Shown here: positions 1-10,740 of the stretch, piece by piece
Layout of the letters: every line of letters starts with the position of its first letter
Position numbering within the stretch: position 1 is the first letter of the stretch
Assembly: GCA_023053545.1 (NCBI GenBank)
Contig: JAKZAN010000046.1
Span: 372,001 to 436,000 of the forward strand
Direction of reading: 5' to 3'
Origin: Lepidurus packardi
Taxonomy: Eukaryota; Arthropoda; Branchiopoda; Notostraca; Triopsidae
DNA length: 64,000 nt
The notes under the pieces: model-generated
Database searches by the model: none
Seen by the model: only the letters and a program-made list of their open reading frames with translations
Told to the model about the DNA's origin: nothing
Program-made: the position numbers and the translations under genes

Positions 1-870
1 CTTACGGACTGAATTTTTTCCTTACGGACTGAATTAATTCTTTAGGATAGATTGAATTCCTTTCTTACTGAATTAATTCACTACGGACTGAAATAATTCC
101 TTACGGACTGAATTAATTCCTTACGGACTAAATTAATTCTTTAATTAATTCCGTACGGACTGAATTAATTCATTTCGGACTTAATTAATCGATTACGGAC
201 TGAATTAATTCCTTACGTAATGAACTTATTCCTTACGGACTGAATTAATTCCTTACGGACTGAATTAATACCTTACGGATTTAATTAATTCCTTACGGTC
301 TGAATTAATTCCGTACGGATTTAATTAATTCCTTACGGACTGAATTAATTCCTTACGGACTGAATTAATTCATTATGGACTTAATTAATTCCGTAAGGAA
401 TGAATGAATTAATTACGGACTGAAATAATTCTTTACGGACTGAATTAATTCCTTACGGACTGAATTAGTTCCTTACGGACTGAATTAATTCTTTAGGATT
501 TATTGAATTCCTTTCTTACTGAATTAACTACATACGGACTGAATGAATTCCTTACGGACTGAATTAATTCCTTACCCACTGAATTAATACCTTACGGATT
601 TAATTAATTCCTTACGGTCTGAATTAATTCCTTACAGACTGGATTAATTCCTCATGGACTGAATTAATTCCTTACGAACTTAATTAATTCATTACGGACT
701 GAATTAATACCTCACGGACTGAATTAAATCCTTACGGACTGAAATAATTCCTTACGGACTTAATTAATTCCTTACGGACTGAATTAATTCATTACGGACT
801 GAATTAATTCCTTACGGACTGAATTAATTCCTTACGTACTTAATTAATTCCTTACGGTCTGAATTAATTC
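1..870 (+). repeat. Satellite A, G-type block (20-bp monomer)
   Basis: Tandem copies of a 20-bp unit, consensus TTCCTTACGGACTGAATTAA, with substitutions at many positions and few length changes. The unit is about 35% GC and contains the 10-bp palindrome GAATTAATTC. Recurrent variant monomers include TTTAGGATTGATTGAATTCC followed by TTTCTTACTGAATTAATTCC. The block closely matches 16149-17200 and 28341-29370: a rare GAATTTTTTCC variant at 11 recurs at 16159 and 28351, and a CTACATACGG variant at 528 recurs at 16696 and 28888. One monomer has been lost or gained between these two landmarks. The left end is cut by the window. Confidence 0.95.
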
Positions 871-1206
871 CGTACGGATTTAATTAATTCCTTACGGAAT
901 TAATTAATTCCTTACGGACTTAATTAAATCCATACGGACTTAATTAATTCCTTACGGACTTAAATAATTCTTTACGGAATTAATTAATTCATTACGGAAT
1001 TTATTAATTCATTACGGATTCAATTAATTCATTACGGACTTTCTTAATTCTTTACGGACTTAATTAGTTCCTTACGGACCTAATTCATTTATTACGGACT
1101 TAATTAATTCATTACGAACTTAAATAATTCATTACGGACTTAATTAAATCCTTACGGACTTAATTAATTCATTACGGACTTAATTAATTCCTTACGGAAT
1201 TAATTC
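871..1206 (+). repeat. Satellite A, T-type block, interrupted on the right by a B island
   Basis: Here the monomer changes to the T subfamily (GGACTTAATTAA, which creates the 8-bp palindrome TTAATTAA). The switch follows a GGTCTGAATTAATTCC monomer and a CGTACGGATTT monomer, the same configuration seen at the other G-to-T switches in the window. The block breaks off at 1206, where 12-bp satellite B begins. Confidence 0.93.
1185..1206 (+). repeat. Left copy of a 22-bp direct duplication flanking the B island
   Basis: This 22-bp stretch (starts TAATTCCTTACGG, ends AATTAATTC) is repeated perfectly at 1422-1443 on the other side of the B island. The bases just outside differ on both sides, so the match is exactly 22 bp. 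In uninterrupted copies of the same A context (near 17521, 18201 and 31994) it occurs once and is followed directly by ATTCATTACGG. Confidence 0.85.
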
Positions 1207-1421
1207 TCTAATCGGGTTTCTGATCGGGTCTCTGATCGGGTCTCTGATCGGGTCTCTGATCGGGTCTCTGATCGGGTCTCTATTCGGGTCTCTGATCGGG
1301 TCTCTGATCGGGTCTCTGATCGGGTCTCTGATCGGGTCTCTGATCGGGTCTCTAATCGAGGTCTCTGATCGGGTCTCTAATCCGGTCTCTAATCGGGTCT
1401 CTGATCGGGTCTATAATCTTA
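1207..1421 (+). repeat. Satellite B island inside satellite A
   Basis: About 18 monomers of the 12-bp unit GGGTCTCTRATC, inserted alone in satellite A. The order of variants is not random. A GGGTTTCTGATC monomer, four standard GATC monomers and a GGGTCTCTATTC monomer come in the same order as at about 5100-5190. The end (TCGAGGTCTCTG, then TAATCCGG, then GGTCTATAATC) matches 4136-4200 and 4556-4623. The island stops at TATAATC, just where those copies run on into the TTATCAGACGTGCAC cassette. The last three bases (TTA, 1419-1421) belong clearly to neither repeat. The island therefore comes from the same lineage as B block 1. Confidence 0.92.
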
Positions 1422-1443
1422 TAATTCCTTACGGAATTAATTC
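1422..1443 (+). repeat. Right copy of the 22-bp direct duplication flanking the B island
   Basis: Perfect copy of 1185-1206. After it, the A array continues as ATTCATTACGG, exactly as in uninterrupted copies, so this side keeps the original context. Confidence 0.85.
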
Positions 1444-3401
1444 ATTCATTACGGAATTAAATAATTCATTACGGATTGAATTAATTCATTACGGACTTTA
1501 TTAATTCTTTACGGACTTAATTAATTCCTTACGGACTTAATTAATTCTTTTCGGAATTAATTAATTCATTAGGGAATTTATTAATTCATTACGGATTCAA
1601 TTAATTCATTACGGACTTTCTTAATTCATTACGGACTTAATTAATTCCTTACGGACCTAATTCATTCATTACGGACTTTATAAATTCCTTAGGGACTTAA
1701 TTAATTTCTTACGGACTTAGTTAAATCATAACGGACTAAATTAATTCCTTACGGACTTAATTAATTCCTTACGGACTTAATTAATTCCTTACGGAATTAA
1801 TTAATTCCTTACGGCCTTAACTAAATCCCTACGGACTTAATTAATTCCTTACGGACTTAATTAATTCTTTAGGAATTAATTAATTCATTACGGAATTTAT
1901 TAATTCATTACGGATTCAATTAATTCATTACGGACTTTCTTAATTCATTACGGACTTAATTAATTCCTTACAGACTTAATTAATTCAGTAAGGACTTAAT
2001 TAATTCCTTACGGACTTAATTAATTCCTTACGGACTTAATTATTTCATTACGGACTTAATTAATTCCTTACGGACTTAACTAATTCCTTGCGGCCTTAAT
2101 TAAATCCATACGGACTTAATTAATTCCTTACGGACTTAAATAATTCCTTACGGAATTAATTAATTCCTTACGGCCTTAACGAAATCCCTACGCACTTAAT
2201 TATTTCCTTACGGACTTAATTAATTCCTTACGGACTTAATTATTTCATTACGGACTTCATTAATTCCTTACGTACTTAATTAACTCACTACGGACTTCAT
2301 TAATTCCCTACGGAATTTATTAATTCATTACGGACTTTATAAATTCCTTAGGGACTTTAGAAATTCCTTAGGTACTTAATTAATTCCTTACGGACTTAGT
2401 TAATTCATTACGGACTTTATAAATTCCTTAGGGACTTAATTAATTCCTTACGGACTTAATTAATTCATTACGAACTTAATTAATTCATTACGGACTTAAT
2501 TAATTCTTTACGGAATTAAATAATTCATTACGGAATTTATTAATTCATTACGGAATTAATTAAATCCTTACGGACTTAATTAATTCATTACGGAATTAAA
2601 TAATTCATTACGGATTTAATTAATTAATTACGGACTTTATGAATTCATTTCGGAATTAATTAATTCCTTACGGACTTAATTAATTCACTACGGACTTTAT
2701 TAATTCATTACGGACTTAATTATTTCCTTAGGGACTTCAATAATTCATTTCGGACTTCATTAATTCATTACGGAATTTATAAATTCCTTAGGAACTTAAT
2801 TAATTCCTTACGGACTTAATTAATTCCTTACGGCCTTAATTAAATCTTTACGGAATTAATTAATTCATTACGGAATTTATTAATTCATTACGGATTCAAT
2901 TAATTCATTACGGACTTTCTTAATTCATTACGGACTTAATTAATTCCTTACGGACCTAATTCATTCATTACGGACTTTATAAATTCCTTAGGGACTTAAT
3001 TAATTCCTTACGGATTTACTTAATTCATAACGGACTTAATTAATTCCCTACGGACTTAATTAATTCCTTACGGCCTTAATTAAATCCCTACGGACTTAAT
3101 TAATTCAGTACGGACTTAATTAATTCCTTACGGATTTAACTAATTCCTTACGGACTTAATTAATTCATTACGGAATTTATTAATTCATTACGGACTTAAT
3201 TAAATCCTTACAGACTTAATTAATTCAGTAAGGACTTAATTGATTCCTTACGGACTTAATTAATTCCTTACGGAATTTATTAATTCATTACGGACTTAAT
3301 TATTTCCTTAGGGACTTCATTAATTCATTTCGGACTTCATTAATTCATTACGGACTTCAATATTTCCTTAGGGACTTCATTAATTCATTACGGACTTTAT
3401 A
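1422..3401 (+). repeat. Satellite A, T-type block ending at the A-to-B junction
   Basis: T-type 20-bp monomers (GGACTTAATTAA, with GGAATTTATTAA, GGACTTTATAAA and CCTTAGGGACTTCATT variants). From about 2400 to its end it is homologous, monomer by monomer, with about 34410-35490. The two copies differ by gain or loss of whole 20-bp units: three extra in this copy near 3080-3150, four extra in the other near 35275-35370. The block ends at CGGACTTTATA, where satellite B starts. Confidence 0.94.
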
Positions 3402-4204
3402 TCTAATCGGGTCTCTGATCGGGTCTCTAATCGGGTCTCTGATCGGGTCTCTGATCGGGTCTCTGATCGGGTCTCTGATCGGGTCTCTGATCGGGTCTCT
3501 GATCGGGTCTCTGATCGGGTATCTAATCGTGTCTCTGATGGGTTTTCTAATCGGGTCTCTAATCGGTTCTCTAAACGGGTCTCTAATCGGGTCTCTGATC
3601 GACTCTCTGATCGGGTCTCTGATCGGGTCTCTAATCGGGTCTCTAATCGGGTCTCTGATCGGGTCTCTGATCGGGTCTCTAATAGGGTCTCTAATCGGGT
3701 CTCTAATCGGGTCTCTAATCGGGTCTCTAATCGGGTCTCTGATCGGGTCTCTGATCGGGTCTCTGATCGGGTCTCTGATCGGGTCTCTGATCGGGTCTCT
3801 GATCGGGTCTCTAATAGGGTCTCTAATCGGGTCTCTAATCGGGTCTCTAATCGGGTCTCTTATCGGGTCTCTAACCGTGTCTCTGATCGGGTCTCTGATC
3901 GGGTCTCTGATCGGGTCTCTGATCGGGTTTCTGATCGGGTCTCTAATCGGGTCTCTAATCGGGTCTCTGATCGGGTCTCTAATCGGGTCTCTAATCGGGT
4001 CTCTGATCGGGTCTCTAATCGTGTCTCTAATCGGGTCTCTGATCGGGTCTCTAATCGGGTCTCTGATCGGGTCTCTGATCGGGTCTCTGATCGGGTCTCT
4101 GATCGGGTCTCTGATCGGGTCTCTGATCGGGTCTCTAATCGAGGTCTCTGATCGGGTCTCTAATCCGGTCTCTAATCGGGTCTCTGATCGGGTCTATAAT
4201 CGGG

Positions 4205-4225
4205 TTATCAGACGTGCACTTTGAC
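4205..4225 (+). repeat. CAGACGTGCACT cassette, block 1 version, copy 1
   Basis: A non-12-bp segment, TTATCAGACGTGCACTTTGA plus C, breaks the monomer phase. It is preceded by GGTCTATAATCGGG and followed by CGGGACTCTAATCGGGG and an AACCGTGTCTC monomer. The flanking order is shared with copies 2 to 4, so the cassette travels as part of a larger unit. Confidence 0.88.
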
Positions 4226-4627
4226 CGGGACTCTAATCGGGGTCTCTTATCGGGTCTCTAACCGTGTCTCTGATCGGGTCTCTGATCGGGTCTCTGATCG
4301 GGTCTCTGATCGGGTCTTTGATCGGGTCTCTAATCGGGTCTCTAATCGGGTCTCTGATCGGGTCTCTAATCGGGTCTCTAATCGGGTCTCTGATCGGGTC
4401 TCTAATCGTGTCTCTAATCGGGTCTCTGATCGGGTCTCTAATCGGGTCTCTGATCGGGTCTCTGATCGGGTCTCTGATCGGGTCTCTGATCGGGTCTCTG
4501 ATCGGGTCTCTGATCGGGTCTCTGATCGGGTCTCTGATCGGGTCTCTGATCGGGTCTCTAATCGAGGTCTCTGATCGGGTCTCTAATCCGGTCTCTAATC
4601 GGGTCTCTGATCGGGTCTATAATCGGG

Positions 4628-4648
4628 TTATCAGACGTGCACTTTGAC
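4628..4648 (+). repeat. CAGACGTGCACT cassette, block 1 version, copy 2
   Basis: Identical core 423 bp after copy 1. The following monomer reads TCGGTGTCTC instead of TCGGGGTCTC. The stretch before it repeats the order seen before copy 1, with three 12-bp monomers more. Confidence 0.88.
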
Positions 4649-4905
4649 CGGGACTCTAATCGGTGTCTCTTATCGGGTCTCTAACCGTGTCTCTGATCGG
4701 GTCTCTGATCGGGTCTCTAATCGGGTCTCTGATCGGGTCTCTGATCGGGTCTCTAATCGGGTCTCTGATCGGGGCTCTTATCGCGTCTCTGATCGGGTCT
4801 CTTATTGGGTCTTCAATCGGGTCTCTGATCGGGTCTCTGATCGGGTCTCTGATCGACTCTCTGATCGGGTCTCTGATCGGGTCTCTAATCGGGTCTATAA
4901 TCGGG

Positions 4906-4926
4906 TTATCAGACGTGCACTTTGAC
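4906..4926 (+). repeat. CAGACGTGCACT cassette, block 1 version, copy 3
   Basis: Identical core 278 bp after copy 2, again after GGTCTATAATCGGG. The next AACCGTGTCTCTGA is followed by CGGG, where a four-base deletion removes TCGG or an equivalent stretch at about 4974. Confidence 0.87.
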
Positions 4927-5270
4927 CGGGACTCTAATCGGGGTCTCTTATCGGGTCTCTAACCGTGTCTCTGACGGGTCTCTGATCGGGTCTCTGATTG
5001 GGTCTCTAATCGGGTCTCTAATCGACGTCTCTAATCGAGGTCTCTGATCGGGTCTCTAATCCGGTCTCTAATCGGGTCTCTAATCGGGTCTGTGATCGGG
5101 TCTCTAATCGGGTTTCTGATCGGGTCTCTGATCGGGTCTCTGATCGGGTCTCTGATCGGGTCTCTGATCGGGTCTCTATTCGGGTCTCTGATCGGGTCTC
5201 TGATCGAGGTCTCTGATCGGGTCTCTGATCGGGTCTCTGATCGGGTCTCTAATCGAGGTCTCTGATCGGG

Positions 5271-5291
5271 TTATCAGACGTGCACTTTGAC
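5271..5291 (+). repeat. CAGACGTGCACT cassette, block 1 version, copy 4
   Basis: Identical core 365 bp after copy 3. Here it is preceded by TCGAGGTCTCTGATCGGG rather than GGTCTATAATCGGG. The following AACCGTGTCTC monomer is doubled (5325-5348). Confidence 0.87.
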
Positions 5292-5639
5292 CGGGACTCT
5301 AATCGGGGTCTCTTATCGGGTCTCTAACCGTGTCTCTAACCGTGTCTCTGATCGGGTCTCTGATCGGGTCTCTGATCGGGTCTCTGATCGGGTCTCTAAT
5401 CGGGTCTCTGATCGGGTCTCTAATCGGGTCTCTGATCGGGTCTCTTATCGCGTCTCTGATCGGGTCTCTAATCCGGTCTCTAATCGGGTCTCTAATCGGG
5501 TCTGTGATCGGGTCTCTAATCGGGTTTCTGATCGGGTCTCTGATCGGGTCTCTGATCGGGTCTCTGATCGGGTCTCTGATCGGGTCTCTATTCGGGTCTC
5601 TGATCGGGTCTCTGATCGAGGTCTCTGATCGCGTCTCTG

Positions 5640-7043
5640 ATCGGGTCTCTGATCGGGTCTCTAATCGGGTCTCAAATCGGGTCTCTAATCGGGTCTCTGA
5701 TCGGGTCTCTGATCGGGTCTTTAATCGGGTCTTTAATCGGGTCTCTGATCGGGTCTCTGATCGGGTCTCTAATCGGGTCTCTAATCGGGTCTCTGATCGG
5801 GTCTCTAATCGGGTCTCTAATCGGGTCTCTAATCGGGTCTCTGATCGAGTCTCTGATTGGGTCTCTAATCCTGTCTCTAATCGGGTCTCTGATCGGGTCT
5901 CTAATCGGGTCTCTAATCGGGTCTCTAATCGGGTCTCTGATCGAGTCTCTGATCGGGTCTCTGATCGGGTCTCTGATCGGGTCTCTAATCGGGTCTCTAA
6001 TCGGGTCTCTGATCGGGTCTCTAATCGGGTCTCTAATCGGGTCTCTAATCGGGTCTCTGATCGAGTCTCTGATCGGGTCTGTAATCGGGTCTCTGATCGG
6101 GTCTCTGATCGGGTCTCTAATCGGGTCTCTAATCGGGTCTCTGATCGGGTCTCTAATCGGGTCTCTAATCGGGTCTCTGATCGGGTCTCTAATCGGGTCT
6201 CTGATCGAGTCTCTGATCGGGTCTCTGATCGGGTCTCTGATCGGGTCTCTAATCGGGTCTCTAATCGGGTCTCTGATCGGGTCTCTAATCGGGTCTCTAA
6301 TCGGGTCTCTAATCGGGTCTCTGATCGAGTCTCTGATCGGGTCTGTAATCGGGTCTCTGATCGGGTCTCTGATCGGGTCTCTAATCGGGTCTCTAATCGG
6401 GTCTCTGATCGGGTCTCTAATCGGGTCTCTAATCGGGTCTCTGATCGGGTCTCTAATCGGGTCTATAATCGGGTCTCTAATCGGGTCTCTGATCGAGTCT
6501 CTGATCGGGTCTCTGATCGGGTCTCTGATCGGGTCTCTAATCGGGTCTCTAATCGGGTCTCTGATCGAGTCTCTGATCGGGTCTCTGATCGGGTCTCTGA
6601 TCGGGTCTCTAATCGGGTCTCTAATCGGGTCTCTGATCGGGTCTCTAATCGGGTCTCTAATCGGGTCTCTAATCGGGTCTCTGATCGAGTCTCTGATCGG
6701 GTCTGTAATCGGGTCTCTGATCGGGTCTCTGATCGGGTCTCTAATCGGGTCTCTAATCGGGTCTCTGATCGGGTCTCTAATCGGGTCTCTAATCGGGTCT
6801 CTAATCGGGTCTCTGATCGAGTCTCTGATCGGGTCTGTAATCGGGTCTCTGATCGGGTCTCTGATCGGGTCTCTAATCGGGTCTCTAATCGGGTCTCTGA
6901 TCGGGTCTCTAATCGGGTCTCTAATCGGGTCTCTGATCGGGTCTCTAATCGGGTCTCTAATCGGGTCTCTGATCGGGTCTCTAATCGGTTCTCTAATCGG
7001 GTCTCTGATCGGGTCTCTAATCGGGTCTCTAATCGGGTCTCTA
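5640..7043 (+). repeat. Higher-order repeat in B, units of about 6 to 14 monomers
   Basis: The marker GATCGAGTCTCTG recurs at 5843, 5939, 6059, 6203, 6323, 6491, 6563, 6683 and 6815. The spacings are 96, 120, 144, 120, 168, 72, 120 and 132 bp, all exact multiples of 12, with 120 most frequent. A GGGTCTGTAATC variant follows several markers. Unit length varies by whole monomers, as expected from unequal exchange in register. Confidence 0.85.
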
Positions 7044-8375
7044 ATCGACGTCCCTAATCGAGGTCTCTGATCGAGTCTCTAATCCGGTCTCTAATCGGGT
7101 CTCTAATCGGGTCTGTGATCGGGTCGCTAATCGGGTCTTTGATCGGGTCTCTGATCGGGTCTCTGATCGGGTCTCTGATCGACTCTCTGATCGGGTCTCT
7201 GATCGGGTCTCTGATCGGGTCTCTGATCGACTCTCTGATCGAGTCTCTGATCGGGTCTCTAATCGGGTCTCTAATCGGGTCTCTAATCGGGTCTCCGATC
7301 GGGTGTCTGATCGGGTCTCTGATCGGGTCTCTGATCGACTCTCTGATCGGGTCTCTGATCGGGTCTCTAATCGGGTCTCTAATCGGGTCTCTGATCGGGT
7401 CTCTGATCGGGTCTCTAATCGGGTCTCTAATCGGGTCTCTAATCGGGTCTCTGATCGGGTCTCTGATCGGGTCTTTAATCGGGTCTTTAATCGGGTCTCT
7501 GATCGGGTCTCTGATCGGGTCTCTAATCGGGTCTCTAATCGGGTCTCTGATCGGGTCTCTAATCGGGTCTCTAATCGGGTCTCTAATCGGGTCTCTGATC
7601 GAGTCTCTGATCGGGTCTCTAATCGGGTCTCTAATCGGGTCTCTGATCGGGTCTCTAATCGGGTCTCTAATCGGGTCTCTAATCGGGTCTCTGATCGAGT
7701 CTCTGATCGGGTCTCTGATCGGGTCTCTGATCGGGTCTCTAATCGGGTCTCTAATCGGGTCTCTGATCGGGTCTCTAATCGGGTCTCTAATCGGGTCTCT
7801 AATCGGGTCTCTGATCGAGTCTCTGATCGGGTCTCTAATCGGGTCTCTGATCGGGTCTCTGATCGGGTCTCTAATCGGGTCTCTAATCGGGTCTCTGATC
7901 GGGTCTCTAATCGGGTCTCTAATCGGGTCTCTGATCGGGTCTCTAATCGGGTCTCTAATCGGGTCTCTGATCGGGTCTCTAATCGGTTCTCTAATCGGGT
8001 CTCTGATCGGGTCTCTAATCGGGTCTCTAATCGGGTCTCTAATCGACGTCTCTAATCGAGGTCTCTGATCGGGTCTCTAATCCGGTCTCTAATCGGGTCT
8101 CTAATCGGGTCTCTAATCGGGTCTGTGATCGGGTCTCTAATCGGGTCTATGATCGGGTCTCTGATCGGGTCTCTGATCGGGTCTCTGATCGACTCTCTGA
8201 TCGGGTCTCTGATCGGGTCTCTAATCGGGTCTCTGATCGACTCTCTGATCGGGTCTCTGATCGGGTCTCTAATCGGGTCTCTAGTCGGGTCTCTGATCGG
8301 GTCTCTGATCGGGTCTCTAATCGGGTCTCTAATCGGGTCTCTAATCGGGTCTCTGATCGGGTCTCTGATCGGGGA

Positions 8376-10740
8376 CTGAATGAATTCCTTACGGACTGAA
8401 TGAATTCCTTACGGACTGAATTAATTTCATACGGACTGAATTAATTCCTTACTGACTGAATTAATTCCTTACGTACTGAACTTATTCCTTACGGACTAAA
8501 TTATATCCTTACGGACTGAATTAATTCCTTACGGACTGAATTAATTCCTTACGGACTGAATTAATTCCTTACGGACTGAAATATTTCCTTACGGACTGAA
8601 TTAATTCTTTAGGATTGATTGAATTCCTTTCTTACTGAATTAATTCCTTACTGACTTAATTAAATCCTTACAGACTAAATTAATTCCTTATGGACTTAAT
8701 TAATTCCGTAAGGAATGAATTAATTAATTACGGACTGAATTAATTCCTTACGGACTGAATTAATTCTATAATTAATTCCTTACGGACTGAGTTAATTTCA
8801 TACGGACTGAATTAATTCATTACGGACTTAATTAATCGATTACGGACTGAATTAATTCCTTACGTACTGAACTTATTCCTTACGGACTGAATTATATCCT
8901 TACGGACTGAATTAATTCCTTACGGACTGAATTAATTCCTTACGGACTGAATTAATACCTTACAGACTGAATTACATCCTTACGGACAGAATTAATTCCT
9001 TACGGACTGAATTAATTCCTTACGGACTGAATTTATTCCTTACGGACTGAATTAGTTCCTTACGGACTGAATTAATTCCTTACGGACTGAATTAATACCT
9101 TACGGACTGAATTAAATCCTTACGGACTGAATTAATTCCTTACGGACTGAATTAATTCATTACGGACTTAATTAAATCCTTACAGACTGAATTAATTCCT
9201 TAATTAATTCCTTACGGACTGAGTTAATTTCATACGGACTGAATTAATTCATTACGGACTTAATTAATCGATTACGGACTGAATTAATTCCTTACGTACT
9301 GAACTTATTCCTTACGGACTGAATTATATCCTTACGGACTGAATTAAGTCCTTACGGACTGAAATAATTCCTTACGGACTGAATTAATTCCTTACGGACT
9401 GAATTACATCCTTACGGACAGAATTAATTCCTTACGGACTGAATTAATTCCTTACGGACTGAATTTATTCCTTACGGACTGAATTAGTTCCTTACGGACT
9501 GAATTAATTCCTTACGGACTGAATGAATTCCTTACGGACTGAATGAATTCCTTACGGACTGAATTAATTTCATACGGACTGAATTAATTCCTTACTGACT
9601 GAATTAATTCCTTACGTACTGAACTTATTCCTTACGGACTGAATTATATCCTTACGGACTGAATTAATTCCTTACGGACTGAATTAATTCCTTACGGACT
9701 GAATTAATTCCTTACGGACTGAAATATTTTCTTACGGACTGAATTAATTCTTTAGGATTGATTGAATTCCTTTCTTACTGAATTAATTCCTTACTGACTT
9801 AATTAAATCCTTACAGACTAAATTAATTCCTTATGGACTTAATTAATTCCGTAAGGAATGAATTAATTAATTACGGACTGAATTAATTCCTTACGGACTG
9901 AATTAATTCTATAATTAATTCCTTACGGACTGAGTTAATTTCATACGGACTGAATTAATTCATTACGGACTTAATTAATCGATTACGGACTGAATTAATT
10001 CCTTACGTACTGAACTTATTCCTTACGGACTGAATTATATCCTTACGGACTGAATTAATTCCTTACGGACTGAATTAATTCCTTACGGACTGAATTAATA
10101 CCTTACAGACTGAATTACATCCTTACGGACAGAATTAATTCCTTACGGACTGAATTAATTCCTTACGGACTGAATTTATTCCTTACGGACTGAATTAGTT
10201 CCTTACGGACTGAATTAATTCCTTACGGACTGAATTAATACCTTACGGACTGAATTAAATCCTTACGGACTGAATTAATTCCTTACGGACTGAATTAATT
10301 CATTACGGACTTAATTAAATCCTTACAGACTGAATTAATTCCTTAATTAATTCCTTACGGACTGAGTTAATTTCATACGGACTGAATTAATTCATTACGG
10401 ACTTAATTAATCGATTACGGACTGAATTAATTCCTTACGTACTGAACTTATTCCTTACGGACTGAATTATATCCTTACGGACTGAATTAAGTCCTTACGG
10501 ACTGAAATAATTCCTTACGGACTGAATTAATTCCTTACGGACTTAATTAATTCCTTACGGACTTAATTAATTCCTTACGGACTGAATTAGTTCCTTACGG
10601 ACTGAATTAATTCTTTAAGATTGATTGAATTCCTTTCTCACTGAATAATTCCTTACGGACTGAATGAATTCCTTACGGACTGAATGAATTCCTTACGGAC
10701 TGAATTAATTTCATACGGACTGAATTAATTCCTTACTGAC
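8376..10740 (+). repeat. 1.14-kb higher-order tandem repeat in satellite A
   Basis: The order starting with two GAATGAATTCC monomers and then TTTCATACGG, CTTACTGACTG and CGTACTGAACTTATTCC is found at 8381, again at 9524 (offset 1143) and begins a third time at 10665 (offset 1141). The first two copies stay aligned for about 1 kb (TTTAGGATTG at 8608 and 9751). They differ near the end, where copy 2 has T-type monomers after about 10541. A sub-repeat with offset 442 (GAGTTAATTTCAT near 8789 and 9231) lies inside. Confidence 0.88.

Larger units (their letters stand above)
3402..8373 (+). repeat. Satellite B block 1 (12-bp monomer array)
   Basis: About 410 copies of GGGTCTCTRATC, all in one orientation. 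R is G or A, so a GATC tetranucleotide is present or absent monomer by monomer. The array falls into parts: 3402-4200, mainly simple monomers; 4200-5300, with four TTATCAGACGTGCAC cassettes; about 5640-7040, higher-order units marked by GATCGAGTCTCTG; and 7044-8373, two units opening with a CGACGTCTCTAATCGAGG marker (7044, 8043). Long open frames here encode only SLIG or VSDR/VSNR four-residue repeats and have no coding signature. Confidence 0.96.

Noticed and set aside
1-3401. Telomeric repeat or bacterial iteron origin
   Set aside because: The 20-bp unit does not resemble known telomere repeats, and many kilobases of diverged copies do not fit an iteron cluster.
3402-8373. CRISPR array
   Set aside because: Repeats are contiguous 12-mers with no unique spacers, no leader and no cas genes.
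3529-8379. Long open frames encoding SLIG, VSDR or VSNR tetrapeptide repeats in B block 1, up to 575 codons
   Set aside because: A 12-bp unit keeps reading frame and two forward frames contain no stop. The frames overlap one another, start at chance ATG variants, end at chance phase breaks, and show no codon bias or non-repeat domain. They are satellite translations.
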